Source: JBBQIY01 sp964618405
Lineage (GTDB): Bacteria > Verrucomicrobiota > Kiritimatiellia > RFP12 > UBA3636
Assembly: GCA_964618405.1 (NCBI GenBank)
Contig: CAZUAY010000025.1
Span: forward strand, 1 to 21,426
Reading direction: 5' to 3'
DNA: 21,426 nucleotides
Part shown: positions 1 to 7,661 of the stretch, one piece after another
Position numbering within the stretch: the stretch's first letter is position 1
Layout: each line of letters opens with the position of its first letter
Notes under the pieces: generated by a model
The model's input: only the letters and a program-made list of their open reading frames with translations
Database searches by the model: none
Told to the model about the DNA's origin: nothing
Position numbers and translations under genes: made by a program

Positions 1-156
1 ACAGATGGACATCGGGGATTTGCGTTTAAAATTAGAGAGATCTCCGCCACGGACCCATTACCAAAGATACACTTTCGCGTTTAAAATTTTTAGGCTAGCC
101 TTCCGCGCGGCTGCGTCACGAAAAAACGATGGGGTAACTTTTTGCATCCCAAAAAA

Positions 157-192
157 CTTTGTCGCGAACTTTGTCGCAAACTTTGTCGAGCC
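157..192. repeat. 12-bp tandem repeat, three units
   Basis: Three consecutive 12-mers start at 157, 169 and 181. Units 1 and 2 are CTTTGTCGCGAA and CTTTGTCGCAAA, and the third begins CTTTGTCGAG before diverging. A different 12-bp tandem occurs at 10660-10687, also in a repeat-rich intergenic gap. Function is unknown. Confidence 0.85.
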
Positions 193-238
193 TCCGCGAA
201 GACGCCAGCCTGTGCAGGAACGGCAGACGAGCGAAGCA

Positions 239-297
239 AACGGAGAACGGGTTTTCCAACCCGTTTTCGTACACGGGTTAAAAACCCGTGCTCCGTT
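239..297. repeat. Structured palindromic element (outer stem plus two hairpins)
   Basis: Outer arms AACGGAG (239-245) and CTCCGTT (291-297) enclose two hairpins. Hairpin 1 is AACGGGTT (246-253), loop TTCC, AACCCGTT (258-265). Hairpin 2 is CACGGGTT (272-279), loop AAA, AACCCGTG (283-290). The linker TTCGT occupies 266-270. The architecture and linker match the element at 21080-21132, although the stem sequences differ. It sits about 50 bp past the end of the minus-strand TPR gene. Confidence 0.85.
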
Positions 298-345
298 CGT
301 TACGATCACTTTCTTTACAAGCGATCAAGTTTATAGGTGAGATGC

Positions 346-3300
346 CTATTCGCCCAATGTGAGGATGGTCTTGAGGCGTTCCAAGCGACGTTGGATGTTG
401 GGATCGAGCTGGATGGCAGCGTTTAGGTTGCCTTGGTCAAGGCAGGATTGAGCCTCGTTATGCTTCCCGCCTGCTGCGAGTGCTTCGGCCAGTCGGAGCG
501 ATGCGTCGGGGGCATCTGGGTTCAACAGCAGGGCTTGACGAGCTGCGGTTTCGGCCTCCGTGGGACGTTCTTGGGCGATGGCGATGGCAGCCACGGTATC
601 CCAGATTTCCGCACGCTCGGGGGCGAGTTCAACGGCGGCTTTGGCGTTTACACTCGCTTCGTCAAGTTTGCTCAATTGGAGTTGCGCACAGGCTAAGTTG
701 TTCAGGGTCTCTGCACCGGGCGCGGTTGAGGCTGAACGTGCGAGAAGCGGTTCGGCAGCCGCTGCGTCCCCTTCGAGAAGCAATTGGGTGCCCAAGACGT
801 AGCGCGCCAGTGTGTGACCGGTGTCGAGGGTCAACAGGGTTTTGGCGTAAGGCTTGGCGGTGTCGTAGTCACCCAGTTCGATGAAGAGGCGGAGGACACC
901 TTCCAGCATGCCTAGGTTTTCGGGTGTTTCGCTGAGCGCGGCTCTCGCGTGAGTCAAAGCGGCGGGGAGATCGCCTGTTGCCAGTGCGGCTTTGTAGGCG
1001 AGTGACTCGGAGGTGCCCCGCGAGTTTGGTTGGCGCTGCAACTCGGATTGGGCTCGTTCATAGCTTGAAATATCGTCCAAGGCTATTGCCGCCCAACCCC
1101 AGAGATACCAGACCATCGTGCTGTGGGTGTTCAGTCTGACGTAAGGTTGCAGGATCGTCTGAGCCTTTGCGGGAGCGTTGGCTTCAAGGTACAGCGTAGC
1201 CAGTAGCGGGTCGCAGAGCTGGGGAGCGGCACCTGCTTGGCGTGCCTTATCGATTAAAGGCAAGGCGGCTTCCAGTCCGTTCGCGGCAGCTTCCAAAACT
1301 GCAAGCCCCAAGAGGGCGTTGATATCCGTCGGCTTCGCCTCTAGGATATCGAGGTAAGCTTTCCGCCCACCTGTCGCATCGCCGGAGAGCCACTGCAAGC
1401 TCGCGGCACTTGAACGCAGGGCTTGTGCCTTGGACGAGGCAGTCGGCAAGAGTCGCAACGCGGCATCGACGCGAGCGAGTGCTTCGGATCCGCTCCCCCC
1501 GAGCAACTGCCCTGCCGCTAGGACGGACAGCGCTTGAGGGGTACGAATGGTGCCGTGTTGCCGGGTCACGCCCAATACACTTGATTTTCCGAGTAAAATT
1601 GAAAGACGTTTGATGTCGACCGCAAGATCCTCAAGATCAAGAGGCAGATTGTGGCCGGGACTCTGTGCGAGCGTCCACAAGTTTAGTGCAGCACTGATGT
1701 TATTAGGGTTCAACTGCCACGCGGTGGCGTAGGCTTCCATCGCCAATTCATCCTTGGCTTCGTCTTGAGCCAAGACGCCAACCTCGTTCGCCACGCGCGC
1801 GATATTGCTCCGAACTGAATTTAGGTGATAGGCTAAAGTCCAGTCTTTGAGTCGCTTTGTTTTCGCCAGTTGGGCACCAAGAGTCTTCCAGAAGGGGCGG
1901 TGGAGCTCCATGAGTGCGCTGGCATCAGGGGGCGTGGAGCCGGATAGCACGGGGCGGAACAGAGTGCGCTGAGGCGAGAGCTTGACGGCCGTTCCGACCC
2001 ATAAATCGTAACCCAACTGCGCCGCAACTTTGCGACTTTGCTCGGGGCGAGAGGCCAACCATTCGCGGAGCATGACATGGGGGCTGATGGCGAAGAGGAT
2101 GCGACTCTCGGGATCGGGTAGACGGCGCTCCGCTGGGTTCAGAACCAAGTCTGACTGTGTCGGCAGGATACAGAGTGGCTGTAGAGCGGAACCTGTGCGC
2201 CACGCCTCAAGGCGCAGGGCGTGATCAAACACGCCGTCTGTGACAACCCAGTCGCAATCGACTGCATCCGCAACGACCGCCGAGGTGTAGTCCTTAAACA
2301 TGAGCAGAGCCGTGCGTTCAGCGACATCTCGTCGTTGGAAAATTGCCAAGCCTGCGGAACCTAGCATGCAGATCCCTAGTATTAGATACACGATTCCCAC
2401 GGCGAGTTTCGTGGACTGATTATCTAATAAGGGTGTCATCTCGACGTCGGTTCGTTTGCTTTGCTTCCAGTAACGGAAGACTCGCTCCGCTTCCAAGAGC
2501 CACGCAGCCGCCACGAGCCCGAAGGTCATTGCGCTGATCAGACAGGCGCCAACGCGGAAGGTCGCGCTGGGCAGCAGGGACCAGATTTGTACGGATTCAA
2601 TTCCGGTTAGTTGCGCCACGGTTGCAAGGCCAGCCGCGAGGTAGAAGAGTTTCTTTCCTGCGCCGAATTCACCAACCTGGACATGCTTGGCCAACGTTAC
2701 CGCTAGCAACCAAGGAAGCAACAGTCCAACTAAGACAATGAGCCATCCGAGCGGTGGCATGATGCCCTGCAATTCGATGAGGTAGTTCCAGCCGAAGAAC
2801 TGTAAGATGTCGAGCCGTCGAGAGAATCCGCGTAGGGCATACCCTTCGGTGCCATTAAAAGTCTGCACGGCGTAGGCAATGCACGCTGTGGCGGTCACAA
2901 CGATGACGGCACTCCCTACCAGCCACCGCCACGGTGGAATCGCGGTGGCAAGGTCATCAGGGAGATCATCGAGATCTTCATCATCGACATCTTCAAGTCC
3001 TCCCCACGGCAGCCAAAGCAAGAGCGCGATCCACACTGGCAAAAACAGGAGCACGAGCGGAGATTCGGCGATGCCGATTCCCGTGAGTACTGCCCAGAGG
3101 AGATAGGGGCCGAGCGTTCGCCGTTCTGCATACCGCAACAACGCATCCATCGCTGCAACCGCAAGAAAAAGTTCGAAGATAGCGGGGTGCGGAGACTGTG
3201 CAGCCCTCCAGACCGGGGGGCAACAGATGAAGAATAGAACGCTTGTAATTCCGACGAGTCGAATGGCGATGGGACTCCAACGGGGTGTAGAGCCGGGATC

Positions 3301-3672
3301 TAGGAATAGTGAAATGAAGCGGACGCATATCCGATAGAATAAGCCCGCAGAGACCGCTAGCATCCCATGACCCGCCAACTGCATGCGACTCTGCATCGCC
3401 CCCGCATCTAGTGAAGCCACCCAGCGGCCAAACCCACTCCACATCGGCGCTAGCGAAGAGAGGGAAGGCCAAGTGCCCGTCTGCTCAAGCAAGAGTCGAA
3501 TCGATTCATCTGGAAAGGGTGAGGGATAAGACCAGAGTCGCAGGAGACCCCACACGGCTCCCATCATGACAGCAGCAATCAACGCATCCCAGAATCGCGA
3601 AGACGTTTTGGTGTTCGTATCAAACGGTTCAAGCGTTGGGGGCAATGTTGGGGCTGGCTCTTGATTACGCAT
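346..3672 (-). CDS. Large polytopic membrane protein with C-terminal TPR repeats
   Basis: This encodes 1108 residues. The first ~445 contain about ten hydrophobic segments (roughly 27-45, 100-120, 138-155, 160-178, 190-222, 250-275, 300-330, 340-360, 370-394, 424-445), broken by an acidic loop near 226-240. The layout recalls DUF2723/GT39-type membrane proteins, but I see no clear catalytic motif. From about 455 onward the protein is soluble and presumably extracytoplasmic, with TPR-like helical pairs (for example around 645-680 and 760-1100). Residues 470-700 resemble the secreted protein encoded at 4021-6075, sharing a WVVTDG/WLLTDG motif and a later A-x-E-x-Y/F...N-x-SA/SS-x-LN stretch. 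The start is the ATG at 3672-3670 and the Shine-Dalgarno is poor. The role is unknown; envelope organisation or glycan handling is a guess. Confidence 0.8.
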   Translation of the reverse strand: MRNQEPAPTLPPTLEPFDTNTKTSSRFWDALIAAVMMGAVWGLLRLWSYPSPFPDESIRLLLEQTGTWPSLSSLAPMWSGFGRWVASLDAGAMQSRMQLAGHGMLAVSAGLFYRICVRFISLFLDPGSTPRWSPIAIRLVGITSVLFFICCPPVWRAAQSPHPAIFELFLAVAAMDALLRYAERRTLGPYLLWAVLTGIGIAESPLVLLFLPVWIALLLWLPWGGLEDVDDEDLDDLPDDLATAIPPWRWLVGSAVIVVTATACIAYAVQTFNGTEGYALRGFSRRLDILQFFGWNYLIELQGIMPPLGWLIVLVGLLLPWLLAVTLAKHVQVGEFGAGKKLFYLAAGLATVAQLTGIESVQIWSLLPSATFRVGACLISAMTFGLVAAAWLLEAERVFRYWKQSKRTDVEMTPLLDNQSTKLAVGIVYLILGICMLGSAGLAIFQRRDVAERTALLMFKDYTSAVVADAVDCDWVVTDGVFDHALRLEAWRTGSALQPLCILPTQSDLVLNPAERRLPDPESRILFAISPHVMLREWLASRPEQSRKVAAQLGYDLWVGTAVKLSPQRTLFRPVLSGSTPPDASALMELHRPFWKTLGAQLAKTKRLKDWTLAYHLNSVRSNIARVANEVGVLAQDEAKDELAMEAYATAWQLNPNNISAALNLWTLAQSPGHNLPLDLEDLAVDIKRLSILLGKSSVLGVTRQHGTIRTPQALSVLAAGQLLGGSGSEALARVDAALRLLPTASSKAQALRSSAASLQWLSGDATGGRKAYLDILEAKPTDINALLGLAVLEAAANGLEAALPLIDKARQAGAAPQLCDPLLATLYLEANAPAKAQTILQPYVRLNTHSTMVWYLWGWAAIALDDISSYERAQSELQRQPNSRGTSESLAYKAALATGDLPAALTHARAALSETPENLGMLEGVLRLFIELGDYDTAKPYAKTLLTLDTGHTLARYVLGTQLLLEGDAAAAEPLLARSASTAPGAETLNNLACAQLQLSKLDEASVNAKAAVELAPERAEIWDTVAAIAIAQERPTEAETAARQALLLNPDAPDASLRLAEALAAGGKHNEAQSCLDQGNLNAAIQLDPNIQRRLERLKTILTLGE

Positions 3673-3692
3673 GCTTTTCTTTTTTTGATTGA

Positions 3693-3714
3693 GTAGACTT
3701 ATAGACTATAGACT
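3693..3714. repeat. Short 7-bp periodic repeat
   Basis: GTAGACT, then two head-to-tail copies of ATAGACT at 3701-3707 and 3708-3714, immediately upstream of the minus-strand membrane-TPR gene. The 7-bp period recurs in the inverted repeats at 10481-10657 and 15784-16350, although the sequences differ. Confidence 0.6.
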
Positions 3715-3807
3715 ACCAGCCTTCGCAGCGCAACGCCAAATATTTTTGTTTTTTTATGATTGCTTTCACGAGGCGAATATTATAAATTAGTTGTCTGTTT
3801 TCAAAGC

Positions 3808-3881
3808 GCGGGTGTTGCTTAACGGTAAAGCTCCAGCCTTCCAAGCTGGCCACGTGGGTTCGACTCCCATCACCCGCTCCA
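3808..3881 (+). tRNA. tRNA-Gly (anticodon TCC)
   Basis: The acceptor arms GCGGGTG (3808-3814) and CACCCGC (3871-3877) pair perfectly, with discriminator T3878 and an encoded CCA at 3879-3881. The anticodon stem CCAGC/GCTGG encloses loop CTTCCAA, with anticodon TCC at 3840-3842. The T arm contains GTGGGTTCGACTCCCAT. An A/T-rich stretch (3778-3788) upstream could hold a -10 box, but no good -35 box pairs with it. Confidence 0.97.
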
Positions 3882-3899
3882 TTTTCCCTGATGTCAGAG

Positions 3900-3919
3900 T
3901 CCGCTTAACTGCGGATTTC
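3900..3919 (+). terminator. Possible weak terminator after tRNA-Gly
   Basis: TCCGC (3900-3904), loop TTAACT, GCGGA (3911-3915), followed by TTTCT. The stem is only 5 bp and the T-tract is short, so this is tentative. The position fits the end of the tRNA-Gly transcript. Confidence 0.3.
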
Positions 3920-4020
3920 TAAGTTTAAGGGGGCTTTGCCTGTCTTGCGGAATCTGGAACGGTGCGGGGCATTCTGGGATGCCGCAGGCGTACAAGATAG
4001 CGTAGGCAAAGGAGTCAATC

Positions 4021-6075
4021 ATGAAAATCAGTCACTTCGTATTATTTTCGGTTCTGGCGTGCTCATTGCGTTTGGGTGCTTTCGGATCTGAAGCAACAGT
4101 GGATGCTGAGCGCAATTCGTTTACCGATTTTTGCAACGATGCCATCCTCGATAGTCTCAATGGCCGAACGTGGCTTCTTACGGATGGCTTTGCAGACGGT
4201 TTACTGGCGTCTCGCGCGAAGGCAAAAGGGATCGCTCTGGTACTCATGCCCATGCGACAGGCTTCCGATGCCGCACTTGAGACTTTTGAGCAAGCGGTGA
4301 AGACGCTCGGTAGCCCGAAGCTTGAAGCCGCCGCCGCTTTAGGAACGGCACCGTTTCTTCTGACCTGGATGCAAGAAAACCCTGAGGGTGCGAGCGCTAA
4401 GCTGGCGCTGATGGTTGACCCGTCGCTCGCGAAGGCTGTCGGCCTTGAGGCCGTTCCTAACGGGCTTGTTTATCAGGTAATGAAATCAGCGGATGTCAAC
4501 ACCGCCGCCGTTCTGCGGGCAACAGCACAATACCGCAAGGTTCGCGATTCGCTTGGGGAAGAAATTTCTACGCTTCCCGATGACAAGACGACGCTTGCTC
4601 ATGCGAATCGCATTCGTGCACTGGCCGCCGCGTGCGGTAACAATCTCGGCTGTCTTCTTTATGGTGTGGATCAGAAGGATGTAGCGCTGGAAATTTTTTC
4701 TCTTGCCCATTCCATTGACAAGAGCAACATGAGTTCGTTGTTGAATAAAGCGTCTCTCGTGAAGGAGGGCTTCAAGCCTGAACTTGCTGAGAAATTGGGC
4801 GAAGAAATGAACGACATGGCCCGCAGAGGCGAAGGGTCTTGGAGTCTTGCTTCGACCTTTGGATACGTTCTGAAGCCGGAAGAATTCATCCCTGCGAAAT
4901 GGTATTGGGCCGCCTCTGGCATTGCACTCAACAACCGCACAGATCTTGAAGCGTTTTTGGCAGCGATCGAGGATGAAACGTTGCGTCATGCTATTGCCCA
5001 GCAGCTTGCCAGTTCTTTTGCCATGCAGATTGGCGGCGCTCAGCCTGCCATGGGATTGCTCAACGAATTCCCAGAAGAGGGATTTACGGGGCAGTTCATG
5101 CTCAAGATCGCTCAACTTCAACTTGTGCTCGGTGACAGACTTCGCGCGGTCAGAATGGTAGAGCGTGCGGGTGATGCGTCAGGCGCTGACCTTGCGGAAG
5201 TCGCCGAGGTGAAGGCGCATGTGTATAGCAAAGTAGGCCGGATCGAGGATGCCATTCAGGTGCTGATGGCGGTTAAGACGCCAGAGAATTCGGGTCGCAT
5301 CTTAAATCAGGTGGCCTCGATCCATAGTGAATCTGGCAATCTGAAAAATCTTGAACAGACTTTGAAAGAGCTTGGCGCTCTTAATGATGCGCCGGCTTGG
5401 ATCACGCAGCTACTGAAGGCTGTTCAGGCGCAGACAGCGGGCGATGTCGTGGGAGCCCAAAAGTTAGCGGGCGAAGCGGTTGTCGCTGGTGCAGATACCG
5501 ATTTCGCTTATCGTACTGCGCTTATGCTGGACATGATGGCCTCAGACAAGCTCTCTGCGGCGGCTCATGCGGATTCGTTACTCAAGCTCAACCCGATGGA
5601 CGCATTCGCGAACTACGTTAAAGCGACCTTGCTTGTGGAATCGAAACAGTACCCACTAGCAGAACGGCATTTCCAGATCAGCCTTGCGCAGAATGCCTCG
5701 TGGTACGTGATGAACGACTACGCGGCGATGGCGATCGAAACGCAACGATTTGAGATGGCAGAAATGCTGGCCAGAAATGCGCTTGCAAATGGGGGCGACC
5801 GCTATGCGGCGGTCTGGGATACGCTCGGCACGGCATTGCTGAAGTTGAACCGCGAGCCTGAAGCACTCGCGATTTTCAAGTCGGCGATTGAAAAAGAGGG
5901 CGGCGACGATCCACGCATTCAGCTCAATTTCGGGGAGCTTTGTCTCAAGCAAGGCGACAAGGCGATGGCAACTCAGGCGCTCGGCATCATCGACAAGCGC
6001 AAGGAAGAACTTTCCGTCGACGAGCGGGAACGTCTGGGACGTCTGCGCAGTGCTATCGGCGAGAAGAACAAATAA
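4021..6075 (+). CDS. Secreted TPR-repeat protein
   Basis: This encodes 684 residues. The N-terminus has one lysine, then a hydrophobic core to about residue 20 and AFG-SEA, a plausible signal peptidase I site. A V-L-A-C at 11-14 is a poor alternative lipobox. The body is helical, with TPR-like pairs strongest from about residue 385 to 670 (for example the segments around 530-600). Residues 30-240 resemble the extracytoplasmic part of the divergent membrane-TPR protein, including WLLTDGFADGLLASRAKAKG here against WVVTDGVFDHALRLEAWRTG there. The Shine-Dalgarno AAAGGAG at 4008-4014 fixes the start. The function is unknown; it may be a periplasmic scaffold working with, or derived from, its membrane paralog. 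Confidence 0.85.
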   Translation: MKISHFVLFSVLACSLRLGAFGSEATVDAERNSFTDFCNDAILDSLNGRTWLLTDGFADGLLASRAKAKGIALVLMPMRQASDAALETFEQAVKTLGSPKLEAAAALGTAPFLLTWMQENPEGASAKLALMVDPSLAKAVGLEAVPNGLVYQVMKSADVNTAAVLRATAQYRKVRDSLGEEISTLPDDKTTLAHANRIRALAAACGNNLGCLLYGVDQKDVALEIFSLAHSIDKSNMSSLLNKASLVKEGFKPELAEKLGEEMNDMARRGEGSWSLASTFGYVLKPEEFIPAKWYWAASGIALNNRTDLEAFLAAIEDETLRHAIAQQLASSFAMQIGGAQPAMGLLNEFPEEGFTGQFMLKIAQLQLVLGDRLRAVRMVERAGDASGADLAEVAEVKAHVYSKVGRIEDAIQVLMAVKTPENSGRILNQVASIHSESGNLKNLEQTLKELGALNDAPAWITQLLKAVQAQTAGDVVGAQKLAGEAVVAGADTDFAYRTALMLDMMASDKLSAAAHADSLLKLNPMDAFANYVKATLLVESKQYPLAERHFQISLAQNASWYVMNDYAAMAIETQRFEMAEMLARNALANGGDRYAAVWDTLGTALLKLNREPEALAIFKSAIEKEGGDDPRIQLNFGELCLKQGDKAMATQALGIIDKRKEELSVDERERLGRLRSAIGEKNK

Positions 6076-6081
6076 AAATTT

Positions 6082-6102
6082 GAGCGGCACGCGCTGCTCT
6101 TT
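6082..6102 (+). terminator. Hairpin after the TPR gene, possible terminator
   Basis: GAGCGGC (6082-6088), loop ACGC, GCTGCTC (6093-6099), with one G-U pair and then TTTC. It starts 6 bp past the stop codon of the secreted TPR gene. The 7-bp arm and 4-nt loop match the palindromes at 14443-14460 and 15813-15830. The T-tract is short. Confidence 0.4.
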
Positions 6103-6132
6103 CAAAACAAATCGGATTATCAAGGAAATTGT

Positions 6133-6699
6133 ATGCCAAAGGCTGGTGAACTCAAAAGAGGCGATATCGTCGCCATCAACGGAACTCCCAACGTGTTAGA
6201 GGAGTTAAAAGTTTCAACCCCGAGCGCACGTGGGGCGAGCAGTGTCTACCACCTGCGTTTCAGGAATCTTGTCACGAAGAGCAAAGTCGATCACAACGTC
6301 AAGGGCGACGAAATGTACCAGCCTATCGACTTCGAAAAGCGTCACGTCCAGTATCTTTTCCGCGAACAGGGCGAATATACTTTCATGGACACCGAAAGTT
6401 TTGATCAATTTATTATGATGGAGGAGGATATTGCGGAGCATATCGACTATCTTGTTGAGGACATGGAGGATATTTACGCCCTGCTTTCAGACGGGAAGAT
6501 CCTGACCATCGAGCTGCCGGCTTCAGTGGACCTCAAAATTGTCCAATGCGACCCGTCGATGCGCTCCGCATCAGCAACGGCGCGTAGCAAAAACGCCATC
6601 CTTCAGACGGGCCTGCACATCTTAGTCCCGGATTATATCGAAAACGAAGAGATCGTGCGAATCGATACGCGTACGGGAAAATACATGTCGCGCGCCTGA
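6133..6699 (+). CDS. efpL: Elongation factor P-like protein EfpL (YeiP)
   Basis: This encodes 188 residues, the usual length for the family. EF-P paralogs bind between the ribosomal P and E sites and relieve stalling at proline-rich motifs. EfpL is the YeiP-type branch. The N-terminal KOW-like domain (about 1-65) carries the loop S-T-P-S-A-R-G-A, with Arg33 at the same number as the tip arginine of E. coli YeiP/EfpL, instead of the lysine modified in canonical EF-P. The OB domains follow, ending with the conserved S-A-S-A-T-A-R-S-K-N-A, the TGL..LVP segment and a YMSRA tail. The Shine-Dalgarno AAGGA at 6122-6126 supports the start. It is 57 bp downstream of the secreted TPR gene, with a hairpin between, so it may be separately transcribed. 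Confidence 0.93.
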   Translation: MPKAGELKRGDIVAINGTPNVLEELKVSTPSARGASSVYHLRFRNLVTKSKVDHNVKGDEMYQPIDFEKRHVQYLFREQGEYTFMDTESFDQFIMMEEDIAEHIDYLVEDMEDIYALLSDGKILTIELPASVDLKIVQCDPSMRSASATARSKNAILQTGLHILVPDYIENEEIVRIDTRTGKYMSRA

Positions 6700-6829
6700 T
6701 CCTTTTCAAAAACTGCACTCAACGATGCTCTGGGATCACACGGCGTATTGCCGACAATGCCGAAAGCGTGTGTACGTACAATAGGCTTCGTACTTGGGTT
6801 TTGTGGGTTTTCCTTTTTCAAGAGTTTTG

Positions 6830-6838
6830 TGCTATGAT
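6830..6838 (+). promoter_or_regulatory. Candidate extended -10 promoter for the restriction cassette
   Basis: TG-C-TATGAT forms an extended -10 element about 67 bp before the nuclease start. There is no convincing -35, though the upstream sequence is T-rich. A TTGACA at 6840-6845 lacks a matching -10 at normal spacing. Confidence 0.35.
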
Positions 6839-6905
6839 GTTGACATAACCAGAGAGCCCTAGAGCGATCTCCGCAAATAACCTCACAGACGAAACAGCAA
6901 CTGGT

Positions 6906-7661
6906 ATGAAAAAGTACAACCTTGGATTCATTAGCGATGCAGATTTGTATCAGCATACGTTTCAGACCGTCTCTCGATTTCGGATCGGAATGACACTCGC
7001 CGAGTTTAGACGAAATATTGTTGATCCCATTAGACTTACGTTTGAAGCGCATGTCTATCAACGGGATGTTAAAAACATTATTGAAGCTGAGGTAGCGCGC
7101 CAATTGGGCAAAACCAACGAAAATCTTATCGGCTATTTTCATCAGCATATTTTCAAATATATTGGTAACGGGTGGGAGGTTCCCGATGTCGGTGATGATG
7201 GCTGGGATGTAGAAAACCACAAATTAAATATTTTCGCAGAGTTCAAAAACAAGCACAATACAATGAATTCCGGCTCTGCGCAAAGTGTTCATTCGCACAT
7301 GCGAGGACTTGTGGAAGGTAATCGGAATGCGACCTGCTACTTGGTGGAGATTGTGGCGAAGACAAGCCAGGATGTTGAGTGGTGTCTCGGAAAGTCTCCA
7401 TTACGCAAGGATCGGCAAAACCGCTTACGCAGAATTTCCATCGACCGTTTTTATGAAATCGTTACAGATATGCCAAATGCTTTCCGGGACTTGTGCCAAG
7501 TGTTGGGGAAGGTTATAGATGATATTGTGGTTGAAAATCCGCAAGTCATGGCGAAGGATACTGTGCTGAGTGAACTTCAGGTGAAAGACAACGATATTTT
7601 GAAGGCACTTTTTCTGATGTCTTTTGGAACCTACAGGGGGTTTGATGACTTCAAGCTTTAA
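6906..7661 (+). CDS. Type II restriction endonuclease, Eco47II-like
   Basis: This encodes 251 residues. It is presumed to cleave unmethylated DNA at the site protected by the methyltransferase that follows. Residues 97-124 hold a PD-(D/E)xK-like core: D101, then E112-F-K114, in the run FAEFKNKHNTMNSGS. I recognise that run from the Eco47II/Sau96I group, which cuts GGNCC. That specificity is inferred from family resemblance only. The start at 6906 has no obvious Shine-Dalgarno. The gene overlaps the methyltransferase start (ATG 7645) by 17 bp, so the two are probably translationally coupled. Base composition looks more A/T-rich than the flanking core genes, as expected for an acquired cassette. 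Confidence 0.85.
   Translation: MKKYNLGFISDADLYQHTFQTVSRFRIGMTLAEFRRNIVDPIRLTFEAHVYQRDVKNIIEAEVARQLGKTNENLIGYFHQHIFKYIGNGWEVPDVGDDGWDVENHKLNIFAEFKNKHNTMNSGSAQSVHSHMRGLVEGNRNATCYLVEIVAKTSQDVEWCLGKSPLRKDRQNRLRRISIDRFYEIVTDMPNAFRDLCQVLGKVIDDIVVENPQVMAKDTVLSELQVKDNDILKALFLMSFGTYRGFDDFKL

Larger units (their letters stand above)
1..345. other. Intergenic, repeat-rich, no credible gene
   Basis: No reading frame here looks like a real protein. The frames present run through tandem repeats and hairpins, giving peptides such as NFVANFV. The stretch holds a 12-bp direct repeat GCGTTTAAAATT at 22-33 and 77-88, a 12-bp tandem array at 157-192 and a two-hairpin palindromic element at 239-297. It lies just downstream of the minus-strand gene ending at 346, so it may contain that transcript's 3' end. 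Confidence 0.6.

Noticed and set aside
157..192. CRISPR array
   Set aside because: Units are 12 bp and head-to-tail with no spacers, and no cas gene is near.
480..884. Plus-strand frames opposite the large membrane-TPR gene, here and up to 3106
   Set aside because: Arg/Cys-rich shadow frames on the non-coding strand of a long, coherent protein, with no start signals.
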